Positions 50,134 through 59,217 of a stretch of DNA of 64,000 nt are shown here, one piece after another (within the stretch, counting starts at the first letter, position 1; every line of letters begins with the position of its first letter). The notes below the pieces were generated by a model. The model worked only from the letters and a program-made list of their open reading frames with translations, was not told where the DNA came from and did no database searches. Origin of the DNA: Planctomycetota bacterium. GTDB taxonomy: Bacteria > Planctomycetota > Planctomycetia > Pirellulales > Lacipirellulaceae. The translations under genes and the position numbers were made by a program. The stretch is from the NCBI GenBank assembly GCA_029259915.1, contig JAJDED010000001.1, positions 49,241 through 113,240 of the forward strand, given 5' to 3'.

Positions 50134-50482
50134 AGTGAATCACCTCCTTCATTCTTTTTTCTGCCAGTTGCAAATCTCCGGCAGGGGTCTTTTGCGTTTT
50201 CTTAATGAACCCGTGGAGCAATACCATTTGGGCTTCCTGGTTGAAAAACAACACGCGGCTAATTCTGCCACGTCCCAAACTGCTGCGGACTTCCCACAAG
50301 CCACCTTTCATCGAACGACACAAGGGCATCCCCACAGGCCAACCATATTCAATCGTGGCAATGTCTTTTCCTACCGTCTTACGTTCTTCGTTCGGTAAAT
50401 CTTTCAGCCACTCCCTCACAGGTTCTTTCCCAGAAGAAGCCCGGTAAAATACGGCAACAAGCTTTTTCAAATTATCGGGCAT
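50123..50482 (-). CDS. HigB/RelE-type toxin (Gp49-like)
   Basis: A 119-residue protein. LVAVFYRASSGKEPVREWLK, GLWEVRSSLGRGRISRVLFF and VLLHGFIKKTQKTPAGDLQL match the HigB/Gp49-like branch of the RelE superfamily. The conserved basic residues are those thought to cleave ribosome-bound mRNA, and the family signature FxKKxxKTP is present. The start at 50482 lies just after a consensus promoter with an overlapping palindrome. The pair sits between two copies of the tsaB 3' end, as if it had been inserted there. Confidence 0.87.
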   Translation of the reverse strand: MPDNLKKLVAVFYRASSGKEPVREWLKDLPNEERKTVGKDIATIEYGWPVGMPLCRSMKGGLWEVRSSLGRGRISRVLFFNQEAQMVLLHGFIKKTQKTPAGDLQLAEKRMKEVIHYGT

Positions 50483-50490
50483 CTCAACCT

Positions 50491-50519
50491 AATGTACCTC
50501 ACACGGTACATCCTGTCAA
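50491..50519 (-). promoter_or_regulatory. HigBA promoter with embedded palindromic operator
   Basis: On the minus strand: a perfect -35 TTGACA (50514-50519), 17-base spacer and -10 TACATT (50491-50496). The inverted repeat ATGTACC-TCACAC-GGTACAT (50492-50511) covers the spacer and -10, the usual place for autoregulation by the antitoxin. Confidence 0.75.
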
Positions 50520-50595
50520 TCTTTTTTTTGGAGAATCAAACAGGGCTTTTTACTTTTTCAATTTGGAACCCGTATGCCATAAGGCCCCGTAGCGA

Positions 50596-51330
50596 TTATG
50601 GTTTTGTTCGCTCTCGCGCATCAGCCTTTTCCTCGGCTGCACTTTTGCGAAAATACTGTGGAACCAATTGCATTGGCTCGACTGCGAGACCCCGCTGAAA
50701 AGCGGATACGGCTAAACGACCGACTGCCTCGGCATCTGGTTGCCAAACATTCGAATCCGCAACTTCGACATACGCGGGCAGTTGGGCCGATAATTTTTCA
50801 AGCGGTGGTCCCGCGACGACATCCCCTTCGCACAATTCGCCCATCCAGGAATCGATTCCCATGATGCGCGTCTCTGGCGTCGTGTCATGCTGCTGTTGCC
50901 AGCCAGATTCGAAACGCGCAACAAACAATTCCTGGCGTTGGGCGTCGAGGATTGCCCATAGCCGTCGAGGTGCCGGCTGAACGGCCGCCGCAAGCACGGC
51001 CAGCGTATGGACACCAACCAAATGGGCACCGGCTGCGTAGGCCAGAGTTTTGGCAACCGTTACGCCAATACGCAATCCTGTGAATGAACCCGGTCCGGTG
51101 GTGGTCCCGATCAAATTCACATCGTCCGGCCGCCAATCGCACTGCTGCAGCAGCTCTCGAATTGTCGGCAACAACGACTGTGCCGAACGCTGATGACTCG
51201 GCAGAAGCCTCCGCGAAACTACTTCCAAATCGGTGCCCTGGACATGCAGAGCAGCAACGGACCCCCTCAGCCCGCTTGTTTCCAGAGCGAGTACTTGTAG
51301 ACCTGCGTCGGGACCATTTACCTTTGCCAT
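50596..51330 (-). CDS. tsaB: tRNA threonylcarbamoyladenosine biosynthesis protein TsaB
   Basis: TsaB pairs with TsaD to make the t6A37 modification on ANN-decoding tRNAs. The protein has 244 residues, normal for the family. LQVLALETSGLRGSVAALHV is the first strand of the ASKHA fold, and TTTGPGSFTGLRIGVTVAKT is the hallmark TsaB block. ATG 51330 is preferred over an in-frame TTG at 51366. The window also has the Sua5 domain of the same pathway, but not TsaD or TsaE. The 3' end is duplicated at 49668-49753, with the toxin-antitoxin pair between. Confidence 0.92.
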   Translation of the reverse strand: MAKVNGPDAGLQVLALETSGLRGSVAALHVQGTDLEVVSRRLLPSHQRSAQSLLPTIRELLQQCDWRPDDVNLIGTTTGPGSFTGLRIGVTVAKTLAYAAGAHLVGVHTLAVLAAAVQPAPRRLWAILDAQRQELFVARFESGWQQQHDTTPETRIMGIDSWMGELCEGDVVAGPPLEKLSAQLPAYVEVADSNVWQPDAEAVGRLAVSAFQRGLAVEPMQLVPQYFRKSAAEEKADARERTKP

Positions 51331-51612
51331 GCCTATGAAGCTACCAGCCGGGATGGGGTGTTCCAAGCGGCTCTACACAAAGGGCCATCTCAGGGGGCAA
51401 GCACTCCGGGAAAAAGATCGGCGTGAAAGGGATTCAGGCGTCCTTGACCCTGTACAATAAGGCATTTAGACTGGCAGTTTGGCGTTGACTTGACTAGTGC
51501 AAGGTGTCCGCCCCGGCGGGCGGCTAGTCCTCACGAAAGAATGTTCTTAGGTGCTAGGCCGGTCAAGATTTGATTTCCCCTATTGCTTCTTGAAAGATTG
51601 GCCTTTCTCACT

Positions 51613-52365
51613 GTGCGACGCGCAATTATCAGCGACATTCATGGCAATCTGGAAGCGTTGGAGGGTGTGCTTGCGCACATTGCCGATCAAAACGTCGACG
51701 AAATCTTCTGCATGGGAGACATCATCGGCTATGGACCGAGCCCCTGCGAATGTCTCGACAAGGTGATGGACCATTGCAAAGTTTGTCTCCTGGGAAATCA
51801 CGACCAGGGGGCAATGTTCGATCCCGAAGGTTTCAACAGCGGAGCCGAAAGAGCCATTTTTTGGACCCGTGACCAACTGGAAAATTCCGGCGGCAACCGA
51901 AAGCAAGTCGATCGCCGTTGGGATTTCCTGGGAACCTTACCCCGAGTCCACCGCGACGACCCCTGGCTATATGTGCATGGTTCGCCCCGCAATCCGGTGA
52001 ACGAATACGTTTTTCCCGAGGACATCTACAATCAAAAGAAAATGGAAAAGCTGTTCGGGCTCATCACCAAGGGCTGCTTTCAGGGACATACCCACGTGCC
52101 TGGAATTTTCTTGGAGAGCGTCGAATTTGTGACTCCCGAACAAACAGGCAATGTGTTTACCATTCGGGACGAAAAGTTCATGGTGAACGTCGGCTCGGTC
52201 GGGCAACCTCGCGACGGCGATCCCCGCTCCTGCTACGTGATTCAAGAAGACGACAAAATATCGTTCTACCGTGTGGATTACGATGTCGATGCCACCGCTG
52301 ACAAAATCTATCAAACCGCCGATCTCGATAATTTCCTCGGAGACCGCATCAAGGAGGGGCGTTAA
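51613..52365 (+). CDS. Calcineurin-like metallophosphoesterase
   Basis: A protein of about 250 residues. [20 protein letters not shown] supplies the DxH metal ligands, [14 protein letters not shown] the GD block, [12 protein letters not shown] the GNHD block and [11 protein letters not shown] the final GHxH, all in the order of the YfcE-like/DNA-binding phosphoesterase group. It probably hydrolyses phosphodiesters in the cytoplasm; the substrate is unknown. I prefer the GTG at 51613, giving a start at the family's first strand. A TTG at 51583 is in frame. No strong ribosome binding site is present. Confidence 0.87.
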   Translation: MRRAIISDIHGNLEALEGVLAHIADQNVDEIFCMGDIIGYGPSPCECLDKVMDHCKVCLLGNHDQGAMFDPEGFNSGAERAIFWTRDQLENSGGNRKQVDRRWDFLGTLPRVHRDDPWLYVHGSPRNPVNEYVFPEDIYNQKKMEKLFGLITKGCFQGHTHVPGIFLESVEFVTPEQTGNVFTIRDEKFMVNVGSVGQPRDGDPRSCYVIQEDDKISFYRVDYDVDATADKIYQTADLDNFLGDRIKEGR

Positions 52366-52410
52366 CCGCGAGCGGTCGAAAACGAGTCTATCTGGCAGTG
52401 TGGTAAAGTA

Positions 52411-52429
52411 AGATAATGATTATCATTCA
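52411..52429. promoter_or_regulatory. Fur-box-like palindrome
   Basis: GATAATGATTATCATT contains the perfect inverted repeat AATGAT-T-ATCATT and matches about 15 of 19 positions of the classical Fur box. It lies between the phosphoesterase and yidC, about 215 bases upstream of the yidC start. Confidence 0.45.
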
Positions 52430-52521
52430 ATGAACCCGTTCCATTCGCCAGGGACTCTGTGGATAGCTGACGCCGACGTTCGGATCGAACGCTTCCGCTT
52501 GTGATTTCCCCGGCAATTGAT

Positions 52522-52578
52522 TTGCCTGTGCCAATTGGGCTTGCCTGTGCCGATCGAGTTTGCCTGAGTCGATCGGGA
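52522..52578 (+). repeat. Three tandem 19-base units upstream of yidC
   Basis: Units beginning TTGCCTG at 52522, 52541 and 52560 (TTGCCTGTGCCAATTGGGC, TTGCCTGTGCCGATCGAGT, TTGCCTGAGTCGATCGGGA). They are degenerate and lie in the leader just before the start of yidC. Confidence 0.6.
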
Positions 52579-52643
52579 AAAATCTCCTTCGCGTAAACAA
52601 CCACCCCACCACTTCAACCTTCCTACCAACAGGGCCACCTATC

Positions 52644-54971
52644 GTGGAACAGCGGCGTGTTATTCTGTTCTTGGTTCTTTCCTTTCTGGTGCTGATTGTC
52701 CACGGCACGATTTTCGCGCCGCCACGTCAGCCGGAAAAACAACTCCCGCCCCAGAATGCCGAGCAAGCGGAAGCCAAGCTGGAAGTTCTGGACGAAGAAC
52801 CGGAAGCTTCGCCTCCCGTGGATGCCGCACCCGCGCGTCCTGACATGCCTGCCGAGCAAATTGCGGAGCCCGCGGTGGACGTCCCTCTGGAGTATGTGAC
52901 GCTAGGTTCGGTCGACGAGAATTCGCCCTACCGATTGCTGGCCACGTTTACCAACCAAGGGGCTGGCGTGCGTCGTGTGGAATTGGCTAGCCCGAAATAT
53001 CGCGACCTGCAGGACCGCGGTGGTTACCTGGGCCACATGGAGTTGGTTGCCGATGCCTCGAGCGGATTGCTGGTCCAAGTGGTCGGCGCTGGCACCCCGG
53101 CGGCTGACGCTGGCGTACAAGTGGGCGATCGGCTCGTGTCGCTCGGTTATCGGCAGCAGACCACGGAACTCAACTCGCTCAAGCATTTCCATCAGGTTCT
53201 TGCGAAGACAAAACCTCGACGGAAGATCACTCTCGAAATTGTCCGCGGCGACAGACCCACAAGCGTTGAGGCTACACTGGGCCGACGTCCTTTGGAGGTG
53301 ATTCGGCCAGAATTCGAAAACGTGTCGATGCGTTCCAAAAATCCTGTGGCGAAAGTGATAAGTCCGCCGTCGTTTCAATTTACGTTTGATAAATTGGGCG
53401 GTTCCACGATTGCCGAGGATGCCGAGGAGATTGCCGGCGTAACTCTGCGCGACAGCAATTGGAAGATCGCCGATCGGAACGCCGAAAGCGTGACATTTCG
53501 TCAAGTGTTGCCACAGCATGGAGTGGAAGTTCTAAAACGGTATCGTTTGAAAGCGATTCCCAACGAGAAATTATCGGACGTCGATTATCCTGGTTACCAC
53601 ATCACTTTGGATCTGGAAGTGCGGAATCTGGGGAAGCCGGAACTGCACTTTGCCTATCGGCTCGACGGACCCAATGGCATGCCGATCGAAGGTTGGTGGT
53701 ACGCCAACAAAATTGGCCGCACCTGGGGTGCCGTTGGCATCCGCGACGTGATCGCCCGTTACGAAGGTGCCGATACGGTGCAGTTTGGCCCCGCAACAAT
53801 TGCCAACGATGATGTCGAACCGATGTTGGGCCGCCCTTTGGCTTTTATCGGCGTCGATGCACAATACTTTTCCTCGGTGTTGGTGCCGAATAAACAGTCG
53901 CCCGACGAAATCTGGATCGAAGAAGCACGCACCTTACTGCTGGGCACCAAGCCGGAAAAAACGATCGAAGGCCGCTACGCAAACGTCACCTGTCGGCTCA
54001 TTAGTCACCCTTCGGTTTTAGCGAGCGGCGGCGAACTGAAGCACTCGTACACAATTTTTACAGGCCCCAAGCGTCCCGATTTGCTCGCCAACTATCAAGC
54101 CTCGGGCAGCGACCAGTCCACGCTTGGCGATTTGCTTTACTACGGCTGGTTCAGCGCCGTAGCCAAAGCGATGTTGGGGATCTTGCATTTTTTTTATGGC
54201 ATCGTTGGCAACTATGGCATCGCGATTGTGCTGTTGACCACGCTGGTTCGCGGCTGCTTGTTCCCCTTGAGCCGAAAACAGGCCCAAAGCATGGCCCGAA
54301 TGCAAGAGCTGCGTCCCGAGATGGACAAGATCAAAGAAAAATACAAAAACGACATGCAAAAGCAGTCGCAAGCCACGCAAGAACTCTACCGCATGCACAA
54401 GATCAACCCGATGGCGGGGTGCATGCCGATGTTTATCCAGTTGCCAATTCTCTTGGGACTGTATCGTTCGCTGATGGTGGATGTCGAGCTACGGCAGGCA
54501 CCGTTGATCAGCGAAAGCATCCGTTGGTGCTCCAATCTGGCCGCTCCTGACATGCTATTCAATTGGTCGTCGATGATGCCGAGCGCGATCAACAGCGGCG
54601 AAGGAATCTTAGGCCTTGGACCTTACTTGAACGTGTTGCCCCTGGTGACGATCGTATTTTTCTTATTGCAGCAAAAAATGTTTATGCCCGAAGCTGCAAA
54701 TGAGCAGGCTGCCATGCAACAGAAGATCATGAAATACATGATGATCTTTATGGGCCTGCTGTTTTTCAAGGTGGCTGCGGGATTGTGCATTTATTTTATT
54801 GCAACCAGCATTTGGAGCATCGCCGAGCGCAAATGTGTGCCGCCGACACCCAAACCCGATGCCGCAGCGTCCAGCAGCGCTTCTCTCGCCCAAGCCCGCC
54901 CAGGCAGTGGCCGCAATGGGCAAAGCAAAAGTAAGAAACAGCGCTCGACGAAATCCAAGAAGAAACGCTAG
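52644..54971 (+). CDS. yidC: Membrane protein insertase YidC with a PDZ domain in the periplasmic region
   Basis: A 775-residue inner-membrane insertase. The GTG at 52644, with AGGG upstream, opens the first transmembrane helix (VILFLVLSFLVLIVHGTIFA). The large periplasmic domain follows. Residues about 135-215 inside or before it are a PDZ domain (GLLVQVVGAGTPAADAGVQV then GDRLVSLGY, later RRKITLEIVRGD), which ordinary YidC proteins lack. The conserved insertase core is C-terminal: FFYGIVGNYGIAIVLLTTLV, LSRKQAQSMARMQELRPEMD, MHKINPMAGCMPMFIQLPIL, and helices ending YFIATSIWSIAERK. A Lys-rich tail (KKQRSTKSKKKR) can bind ribosomes. mnmE follows closely, an order common in bacteria. Confidence 0.93.
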   Translation: MEQRRVILFLVLSFLVLIVHGTIFAPPRQPEKQLPPQNAEQAEAKLEVLDEEPEASPPVDAAPARPDMPAEQIAEPAVDVPLEYVTLGSVDENSPYRLLATFTNQGAGVRRVELASPKYRDLQDRGGYLGHMELVADASSGLLVQVVGAGTPAADAGVQVGDRLVSLGYRQQTTELNSLKHFHQVLAKTKPRRKITLEIVRGDRPTSVEATLGRRPLEVIRPEFENVSMRSKNPVAKVISPPSFQFTFDKLGGSTIAEDAEEIAGVTLRDSNWKIADRNAESVTFRQVLPQHGVEVLKRYRLKAIPNEKLSDVDYPGYHITLDLEVRNLGKPELHFAYRLDGPNGMPIEGWWYANKIGRTWGAVGIRDVIARYEGADTVQFGPATIANDDVEPMLGRPLAFIGVDAQYFSSVLVPNKQSPDEIWIEEARTLLLGTKPEKTIEGRYANVTCRLISHPSVLASGGELKHSYTIFTGPKRPDLLANYQASGSDQSTLGDLLYYGWFSAVAKAMLGILHFFYGIVGNYGIAIVLLTTLVRGCLFPLSRKQAQSMARMQELRPEMDKIKEKYKNDMQKQSQATQELYRMHKINPMAGCMPMFIQLPILLGLYRSLMVDVELRQAPLISESIRWCSNLAAPDMLFNWSSMMPSAINSGEGILGLGPYLNVLPLVTIVFFLLQQKMFMPEAANEQAAMQQKIMKYMMIFMGLLFFKVAAGLCIYFIATSIWSIAERKCVPPTPKPDAAASSSASLAQARPGSGRNGQSKSKKQRSTKSKKKR

Positions 54972-54999
54972 GCTCAGATAACGTGGGTCGAGATGTCTT

Positions 55000-56394
55000 A
55001 TGGTGCTTGCAGTCGACGAGACAATCGTGGCCATCGGCACTCCTGCGGGGCCCGCGGCACGGGGTGTCGTTCGCATCAGCGGGCCGCAGACGCTCGCTTG
55101 TTTGTCTCGCTGCTTTATCCCCGACGAAGCAGATTGTTCTTTAGCCGCAATCAACGCTTGCTGTGTACTTCCCGGGGCCATTCCAATTGAACACACGTCG
55201 AGCTTAACCAAGTCGAACGTCCCCGGCGATCTGTTTCTTTGGCCCAACCAACAAAGTTACACGCGCCAGCCGTCGGCGGAGTTTCATACGATTGGTTCCC
55301 CACCGTTGCTTGACGCGGTACTCGCTTCGCTCTGTGGTTGTGGAGCTCGTTTAGCTGAGCCGGGCGAATTTACACTGCGAGCGTTTCTGGCTGGGCGGAT
55401 TGATCTTCCGCAAGCCGAGGCGGTGCTGGGAGTCGTCGATGCACGCAGCCAAGCGGACCTCGACACTGCGCTGCATCAGTTGGCCGGCGGATTGTCGCAA
55501 CCGTTGGCCACGCTCCGGGAACAACTAGTCTATTTGCTTGCCGAGCTGGAAGCGGGGCTCGATTTTGCCGAAGAAGTCATCACTTTTCTATCAGCCGAGC
55601 AACTCACACAACGGCTTCTCGAAGGGCAACAAACCGTTGATCACATTCGCCAGCAGCTCTCTGAGCGTGGTACGACGAACAACTTGCCAAAAGTCGTTTT
55701 GACCGGTCCACCGAACGTTGGCAAGAGCAGCCTGTTTAATGCTTTGGTCCATCAATTCGAGGCAAAGCCTTCCGACACGCAGGCCCTAGTCTCGCCTCGC
55801 GCCGGCACCACGCGCGATTATCTGACGGCAACCATCAATTGCGGCGGGACCTTATGCGATTTGGTCGACACGGCCGGGCAAGAATCGGTCGATGAGCGTC
55901 TTACCATTGCCGGGGCAGCGCAAAAGATGTCGGGCGGCCAAACGAGCCAGGCCAGTTTGCTCATTGCGTGTGTCGATGCCACATGTGTCGACGCGGATGC
56001 CGATCTTCAGGGTTCATCGCCCCGCATAATCGCACTTACCAAAGGCGATTTGATTGACGAGACAACTCGCAAATCTCTGCAACGGAAGACCGATGTGACC
56101 TGCAGTAGCGTAACCGGAGAAGGATTGTCGGACTTGTTTCGCCTCGTCGGGCAGCATCTCCGCCAAGACACCACCCATGCCGTCGCCGCGACCGCCGCGC
56201 GCTGCGGGGATAGTTTGCGGTTGGCAAGCGCCAGTCTTGCAGAAGCCTTGAATCTTGTGCAGCGGGGCGGCGGCGAAGAACTGGTCGCCGCGGAATTGCG
56301 CACTGCCCTCCATGAATTGGCTTGCGTCGTTGGAGCCGTGGTGACCGACGACCTCTTGGATCGAATCTTCAGCCAATTCTGCATCGGCAAGTAA
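55000..56394 (+). CDS. mnmE: tRNA modification GTPase MnmE
   Basis: With MnmG, MnmE installs the cmnm5 group at U34 of tRNAs. The protein has 464 residues, normal for the family. The N-terminal folate-binding domain begins ETIVAIGTPAGPAARGVVRI and includes GEFTLRAFLAGRIDLPQAEA. The G domain has GPPNVGKSSLFNAL (G1), GTTRD (G2), VDTAGQ (G3) and TKGD (G4, Thr instead of the usual Asn). The C-terminus is FCIGK, the required CxGK. It begins 28 bases after yidC and is likely in one operon with it. Confidence 0.94.
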   Translation: MVLAVDETIVAIGTPAGPAARGVVRISGPQTLACLSRCFIPDEADCSLAAINACCVLPGAIPIEHTSSLTKSNVPGDLFLWPNQQSYTRQPSAEFHTIGSPPLLDAVLASLCGCGARLAEPGEFTLRAFLAGRIDLPQAEAVLGVVDARSQADLDTALHQLAGGLSQPLATLREQLVYLLAELEAGLDFAEEVITFLSAEQLTQRLLEGQQTVDHIRQQLSERGTTNNLPKVVLTGPPNVGKSSLFNALVHQFEAKPSDTQALVSPRAGTTRDYLTATINCGGTLCDLVDTAGQESVDERLTIAGAAQKMSGGQTSQASLLIACVDATCVDADADLQGSSPRIIALTKGDLIDETTRKSLQRKTDVTCSSVTGEGLSDLFRLVGQHLRQDTTHAVAATAARCGDSLRLASASLAEALNLVQRGGGEELVAAELRTALHELACVVGAVVTDDLLDRIFSQFCIGK

Positions 56395-56667
56395 TTAAGG
56401 AATGAGTGGTGCGGAGCGAGGAGCGGGACAATTCCACACTCCGCATTCCGCTCTCCACGGGCGAGTCGCCGAGGCGACCTTCCGAACTTGTTTGATACGT
56501 CTGAAAAAACCGGGAGTAGCGATTCCCCGAACTGGTCCTCTCTTTTTGATGTCGCGATTCCAAAATTGGAAGCCTTTTCTCCGCGCTGTTCCTCTTCTGT
56601 CGGGTATGTTTTCAAAGCCCGAATTTTTGTAGACCCCCCAACCGACAAAACCAATCCGAGCTTGCGA

Positions 56668-58290
56668 ATGACGTCTCCACCCTGCGCAAGTAGGAAAATT
56701 CTGCCCACTTGTACCAGGACGTGTTGTTTTGGCCTGCTGATGGCTTTGCGAACCGTGGTCTGCTGGAATGCTGTTCCGCAAAAATGCAGTGCTGCTGACA
56801 ACCTTTGGCTCCATGCGGCCCGAGCGACGATCACTTCGCACGAACTTCATGCCCACGTCGGACTGTTGGCCGACGACATGCTGGAAGGCCGGGAGGCAGG
56901 TTCCCGCGGGGGACATGCCGCTGCGAAGTATTTGCTCCAGCATTTGCAGGAAAGCGGTTTGCAGCCAGCCGGCACGAATGGCCGCTTCAGCCAACCTTTC
57001 CACGGAAACTTCCAGAATCTGCTCGCGCTGCTGCCCGGCAGCGATCCTGATTTGAAACACGAAACGCTGGTTGTCGGCGCACACTTCGACCACGTCGGCT
57101 ACGGAACACGCCGCAATAGTTACGGTCCCACCGGTTTTATCCACAACGGCGCAGACGACAACGCCAGCGGGGTGGCCACACTGCTGGAAGTGATCGACGC
57201 CTTCGCCCAAGTGGATCATCGCCCACGGCGCTCGATCCTGTTTGCATTTTGGGATGGCGAAGAAAAGGGCCTGTTGGGTTCCAAGCACTGGATTCGCAAT
57301 CCAACCGTGCCGCTCGCTTCGGTACGGTTGGCGGTGAACATCGACATGGTAGGCCGGCTTACCAAGGGACGAATCGAAGTGATGGGCAGCCGCACCGCAG
57401 CTGGTTTGCGACGGTTGCTAAGCACCCGATCGCTCAGCAGCGGGCACTGGGTCGACTTCACTTGGGAATATAAGGACAACAGCGATCACTGGACGTTTTT
57501 CGAAGCCGGTTTTCCCTCGCTCTGTTTGCATACGGGCTTGCACGACGACTATCACCGCCCGTCGGACGACGCCGAGAAAATAAACATCGAGGGAATACGC
57601 GAGGTGAGCGGCTACCTGCTAGAACAAATCAGCACACTGGCCGATGCCGACCAGCTACCTGGTTTTCGCGCAAAATCTCGTTCGGAACGTCCGTCTACGC
57701 AGCGACGAGTCCAGCAACCTTTACCACCGCTTACGCCCCGTCTTGATTTCACCTGGACGTATTTGCCGGGAGATCGGCCAGCGGTGCAAGTCACAAACGT
57801 CTCGCGACGTTCCAACGCCGCCGCCGCAGGTTTGCAACCTAGCGACACGATTTTTAGCGTCAACGGTTTGCCAACCACCAACGAGGCCCTGCTCCCGGCA
57901 ATTGCCCTGCAAAGCGAATCGGAAATTTATGTCACACTCAGTCGTACCGGCTTCGTCGAACCAGTCGAGCTAAAAATCCCGCTGGCCGGCAACCCCGTTC
58001 GATTGGGTCTCTCGTGGCGCGAAGATCCTGCCGAACCGCAGGCCGTTTATGTGACGCGTGTCGTTCCCTATTCCCCCGCAGCGCGAGCCGGGTTCAAACT
58101 TTACGATCGCATTTACGCTTTGGATGGAAAACCGATTCAAGGCCAGGAATATCTCCTCGAAAAAATCCGCGAACTATTGGCAAGCGACACCAAATCATTC
58201 CACGTACAAACCGAATCGCGCGGCATCTTGCAAGACACCATCCTCTCATTGGAACTTCCAAGTACGGCAACAAGTGATCCGACGCTTTAG
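56668..58290 (+). CDS. Exported M28-family metallopeptidase with two PDZ domains
   Basis: A 540-residue protein. The ATG at 56668 precedes a weak signal peptide (CCFGLLMALRTVVCWNAVPQ). Residues about 60-330 are an M28 zinc aminopeptidase: VVGAHFDHVGYG (His and Asp ligands), NGADDNASGVATLLE (bridging Asp), AFWDGEEKGLLGS (catalytic Glu-Glu), VNIDMVGRL (Asp) and HTGLHDDYHRPSDDAEKI (last His). Residues about 360-440 and 445-530 are two PDZ-like domains (VQVTNVSRRSNAAAAGLQPS and VYVTRVVPYSPAARAGFKLY). The order protease-PDZ-PDZ suggests substrate or partner capture at the envelope. Frames opening further upstream (56488) are not favoured, because the sequence there is repeat-like. Confidence 0.87.
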   Translation: MTSPPCASRKILPTCTRTCCFGLLMALRTVVCWNAVPQKCSAADNLWLHAARATITSHELHAHVGLLADDMLEGREAGSRGGHAAAKYLLQHLQESGLQPAGTNGRFSQPFHGNFQNLLALLPGSDPDLKHETLVVGAHFDHVGYGTRRNSYGPTGFIHNGADDNASGVATLLEVIDAFAQVDHRPRRSILFAFWDGEEKGLLGSKHWIRNPTVPLASVRLAVNIDMVGRLTKGRIEVMGSRTAAGLRRLLSTRSLSSGHWVDFTWEYKDNSDHWTFFEAGFPSLCLHTGLHDDYHRPSDDAEKINIEGIREVSGYLLEQISTLADADQLPGFRAKSRSERPSTQRRVQQPLPPLTPRLDFTWTYLPGDRPAVQVTNVSRRSNAAAAGLQPSDTIFSVNGLPTTNEALLPAIALQSESEIYVTLSRTGFVEPVELKIPLAGNPVRLGLSWREDPAEPQAVYVTRVVPYSPAARAGFKLYDRIYALDGKPIQGQEYLLEKIRELLASDTKSFHVQTESRGILQDTILSLELPSTATSDPTL

Positions 58291-58308
58291 TAGTGTGGCG
58301 ACTGTCTT

Positions 58309-58611
58309 CTAATCAGTACCTTGCGCTAGCTTCCGTAACCGCTCCCAGGTGAAGAGCCCCGAATGATGGCCATCGGTCCAATAAATTCGAACCGCGTAGC
58401 CGCCAACCAGCTCTAACTTTTCGATGGAGATATCCGCGGGAACCGTCTCAGGATCGAGAATCCGCTCGCCTGTCCATTCATTCACACAGTGGGCACACTC
58501 GCACTGTCCCCGCAAAAAGACAAACGGCAAATCCGCTTTTAGATCGCTCCAGGCGATGGCCAAAATACCCTGGTCTCGCAGGGCTCGAATGTCGGTGGGT
58601 ACTTGTGTCAT
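58309..58611 (-). CDS. DUF971 domain protein
   Basis: A 100-residue protein matching the DUF971 (GBBH-like N-terminal) family over its full length: LAIAWSDLKADLPFVFLRGQ, CECAHCVNEWTG with three Cys, then RIYWTDGHHSGLFTWERLRK. In eukaryotic gamma-butyrobetaine hydroxylases this domain binds zinc. Small bacterial versions sit near Fe-S or Mrp-type proteins and may bind metal. None of those neighbours is here. It is convergent with the M28 peptidase gene. Confidence 0.87.
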   Translation of the reverse strand: MTQVPTDIRALRDQGILAIAWSDLKADLPFVFLRGQCECAHCVNEWTGERILDPETVPADISIEKLELVGGYAVRIYWTDGHHSGLFTWERLRKLAQGTD

Positions 58612-58726
58612 CGTAGCTAATTCAAACGAAAGGCTGAAATCGGGGCACAGTCACATCTAGCCGCGTTCGGCGAGAGTGACTATACTTTGGCACTCGCTTT
58701 ACTTTGATACCTGCTTACAAAACTTG

Positions 58727-58808
<82 letters not shown>

Positions 58809-59217
58809 CTTGATAGTATCAAACGACTTACGTCAATCATCTTTTCTATCGTCGATGTTCAACAAGAACGATCTGACACAAATCTGACACGCTGCGATAG
58901 CCCAGGACTTACGGACAGCGGCGGGAGCCGGAATAATAGTTCCCAAAGGAGGTCCGCATTATGGACGAACAAACGAGACAGAAGCGTCCCGTCTCAGCTA
59001 CTTACTAGGTAACGACTTACGACGATCAACCAAAATTGGTCATCAATGCCGAAAATCAAATCGGGGGCAGGGTTGAGGAAAGAAACTGAAGCAACAAACT
59101 GGACCTGTCCCCGTTTTCTCCCCATGTTGCTCATCATCTCTGACAAACCAGCGAGCAATTCTCATCCGTTGACGTGCACCCGTCTGACGAATGCATCCTG
59201 ACATGCCACCAAGAGCT
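58809..59217. other. Region after the tRNA with scar-like fragments
   Basis: About 410 bases without an intact gene. The direct repeat ACGACTTACG occurs at 58823-58832 and 59012-59021. Between them a perfect AAAGGAGGT stands before ATG 58961, but the frame closes after 15 residues (MDEQTRQKRPVSATY), as if a gene had been cut. Minus-strand sequence at 59043-59217 reads LGGMSGCIRQTGARQRMRIA and then a GGAGAAAACGGGGACAGG stretch. It looks like transposase or repeat debris rather than a working gene. Confidence 0.5.
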
